Origin: Maea johnstoni
Lineage: Eukaryota > Annelida > Polychaeta > Spionida > Magelonidae
Direction: 5' to 3'
Assembly: GCA_963942565.1 (NCBI GenBank)
Contig: OZ012687.1
Location: 8,161,731 to 8,225,730, forward strand
DNA: 64,000 nt
A program made the position numbers and the translations under genes. Below are positions 62,560 to 64,000 of the stretch, piece after piece (the first letter of the stretch is position 1; every line of letters begins with the position of its first letter). The notes under the pieces are model-generated. The model was not told the DNA's origin. It saw only the letters and a program-made list of their open reading frames with translations, and ran no database searches.

Positions 62560-63188
62560 CTTGTAAATAGAGATTATGTTAGTTCTGACTATTTTAGAGA
62601 AATCTGTGCGACCACAGCATTTTTCAGACAAAAATGAAGTTTTCATTTTAATTCCATTCATAATTCTCATTCAAATATTTTATGAATTTATGCTTATTTA
62701 CAGTTATTTTCAAAAGTATCATTGTCCTTTAACAGAACTGTCAAGGCATCTCAAGGTATGAATGGCTTTATTCCTTCATGTCAGAAGATATCCGTAACTA
62801 GTGTTTTCACATCCATTAATACCTTTGTAAATCACTCAGGAAAAAAGCATAAATTCACATACATACTGAAGGAGTTCTTTTGGGGGGTTCTGATTATCAC
62901 TTTTTTTTAGATATCTGCCTAAAGATACCTTAGTTAGAAAGTTATAGATTCATAACAGTTGGCAAAAAAATTGAATGGGTTAACCCATTTACACTCAGAG
63001 CGGCATAAAGAGGCCTGACGATTTTGGAAATATTTTCCTTACAAAAGCATTTTTTTGAAAACATTTGAAGGAGAAATGTTGATCAGAAGATAAACAACAA
63101 ATATTTCGCAAACTTTCGCTTTATTCCCAAACTATTTCCAAAAGTATGAAGGTAGCAGACGATACTTCTAGAGGAACTCTAGAATGGA
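62560..63188 (+). mobile_element. Head-to-tail cluster of family B elements
   Basis: Three family B-like segments follow each other: about 62560-62766 (ends 'ctcaaggtatgaatgg'), about 62767-62979 (ends AATGGG) and 62984-63188 (begins CCCATTTACACTCAGAGC). The last two share a single TTAA at 62980-62983. The third is the best preserved and closely resembles the copy at 3451. Confidence 0.65.
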
Positions 63189-64000
63189 TTAATGAGATGC
63201 TGGTAGATAATCAAAACAAAGTATCAACGTACCAAGCTGTTTGATGGGTCAGGATTTACCCTAGACCCATCTCAATAGAAAATTTTGTATTTTCGTTCAG
63301 TATACTTTATTTATTTGTGCCAGGCCCCTTGAGCACTCTGAGGACAAATGGAACAGTAACACAGATAAGCATCAGAGACAATAAGAGAAACAAAGAAAAT
63401 GGTCAACTTAAGCAGTTAAGTGGAGAAACCATTAATGCAATAAAGGTGGTTTTGATGATTGTATAGTGTGACAGTTATCTAAATAAAACTGTTCAAACTA
63501 TGACTAACATTAACTTTTGATCATTATAAAGATTTAACAAAAAAAAATGTAAACATAATCACCCGAGTTCAAAGTTCAACAAAACATGAGGATTAAGTAG
63601 CGCTTGTGTAGGTAGCAGAAACATGTACTTTATTTCCAATGATAAGTGGAGGGAGGAAATTTAAAGAAAAGTAAAGTTTATAACAATAAATGCATATACG
63701 TGTGCCAAAAGCAAAGATGAAGAAGATATCAAAATGCAAGGAGGAAATGGCCGGATGTCCTCATTGAATGAAAACTTCCTTTAAATTTTTTAAGAACACA
63801 TGTCATTTTTCTCTAATATTTTCAAATATGTCAGAACATATTGTTCAAAGAGTAATGGTGTTAAGGAACTCGCAATTGAGTGTTTTTTTTTATAAGAATC
63901 CTAGCATGGCAAGAATGCATACTCTTTACTATAAATTTCTGATCTAGACAAAAAAGAGAAAGATACAGACACGCCAGAATTAAGTATATTTAGATAAGCA
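63189..64000. other. No recognised feature
   Basis: AT-rich sequence to the window edge with no supported gene or repeat. Confidence 0.5.

Overview
The window looks like gene-poor nuclear DNA from a marine invertebrate with large introns. I cannot assign a species. An echinoderm or another non-vertebrate deuterostome would fit the AT-rich composition, the abundant short DNA-transposon derivatives, the tRNA-derived SINEs and the exceptionally long AT, TAG and ATT microsatellites, but this is an inference from general appearance. Nothing bacterial or organellar is present, and no LTR, retroviral or Polinton-like element was recognised.

One host gene is identified with confidence. A minus-strand exon at 30271-30457 encodes the N-terminus of a plasma-membrane calcium-transporting ATPase (PMCA, ATP2B family). 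It has a consensus acceptor, a well-placed ATG, 54 codons plus one base of cytosolic N-terminus, and a consensus donor. The next coding exon (first membrane segments) was not found in the 30 kb downstream, so that intron probably runs past the left edge of the window. A tiny candidate first exon at 61866-61883 (MERKDE followed by a perfect donor) lies on the same strand and would splice in frame to the PMCA exon across about 31.4 kb. Other possible exons are weak: 422-596 (-), 55790-55915 (-), 52171-52197 (+) and 30825-30882 (+).

The rest is repeats. (1) Two short non-autonomous families with TTAA targets and CCC...GGG ends (piggyBac-like), called A (about 205 bp, 11 copies) and B (about 200 bp, about 10 copies), some abutting across one shared TTAA. 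(2) Short hAT-like elements C, D, E and F starting CAG, several with 8-bp target duplications, including a 1-kb tandem duplication of a C-D-E block at 5.0-7.1 kb. (3) Two PIF/Harbinger-like MITEs with TAA duplications (7.8 and 24.1 kb). (4) Two long foldback elements (32.0 and 53.5 kb). (5) Two 5'-truncated LINE reverse-transcriptase tails (31.7 and 33.3 kb) and several tRNA-derived SINEs, some ending in ATT arrays. (6) Tandem arrays with units of about 28, 52, 79, 80, 105, 120, 155, 159 and 160 bp. (7) Very long microsatellites.

Most long open frames in the window are translations of microsatellites or MITEs and are not genes. On this reading the window is largely the 5' part of a PMCA locus, transcribed right to left, whose introns have filled with transposon derivatives and tandem repeats.
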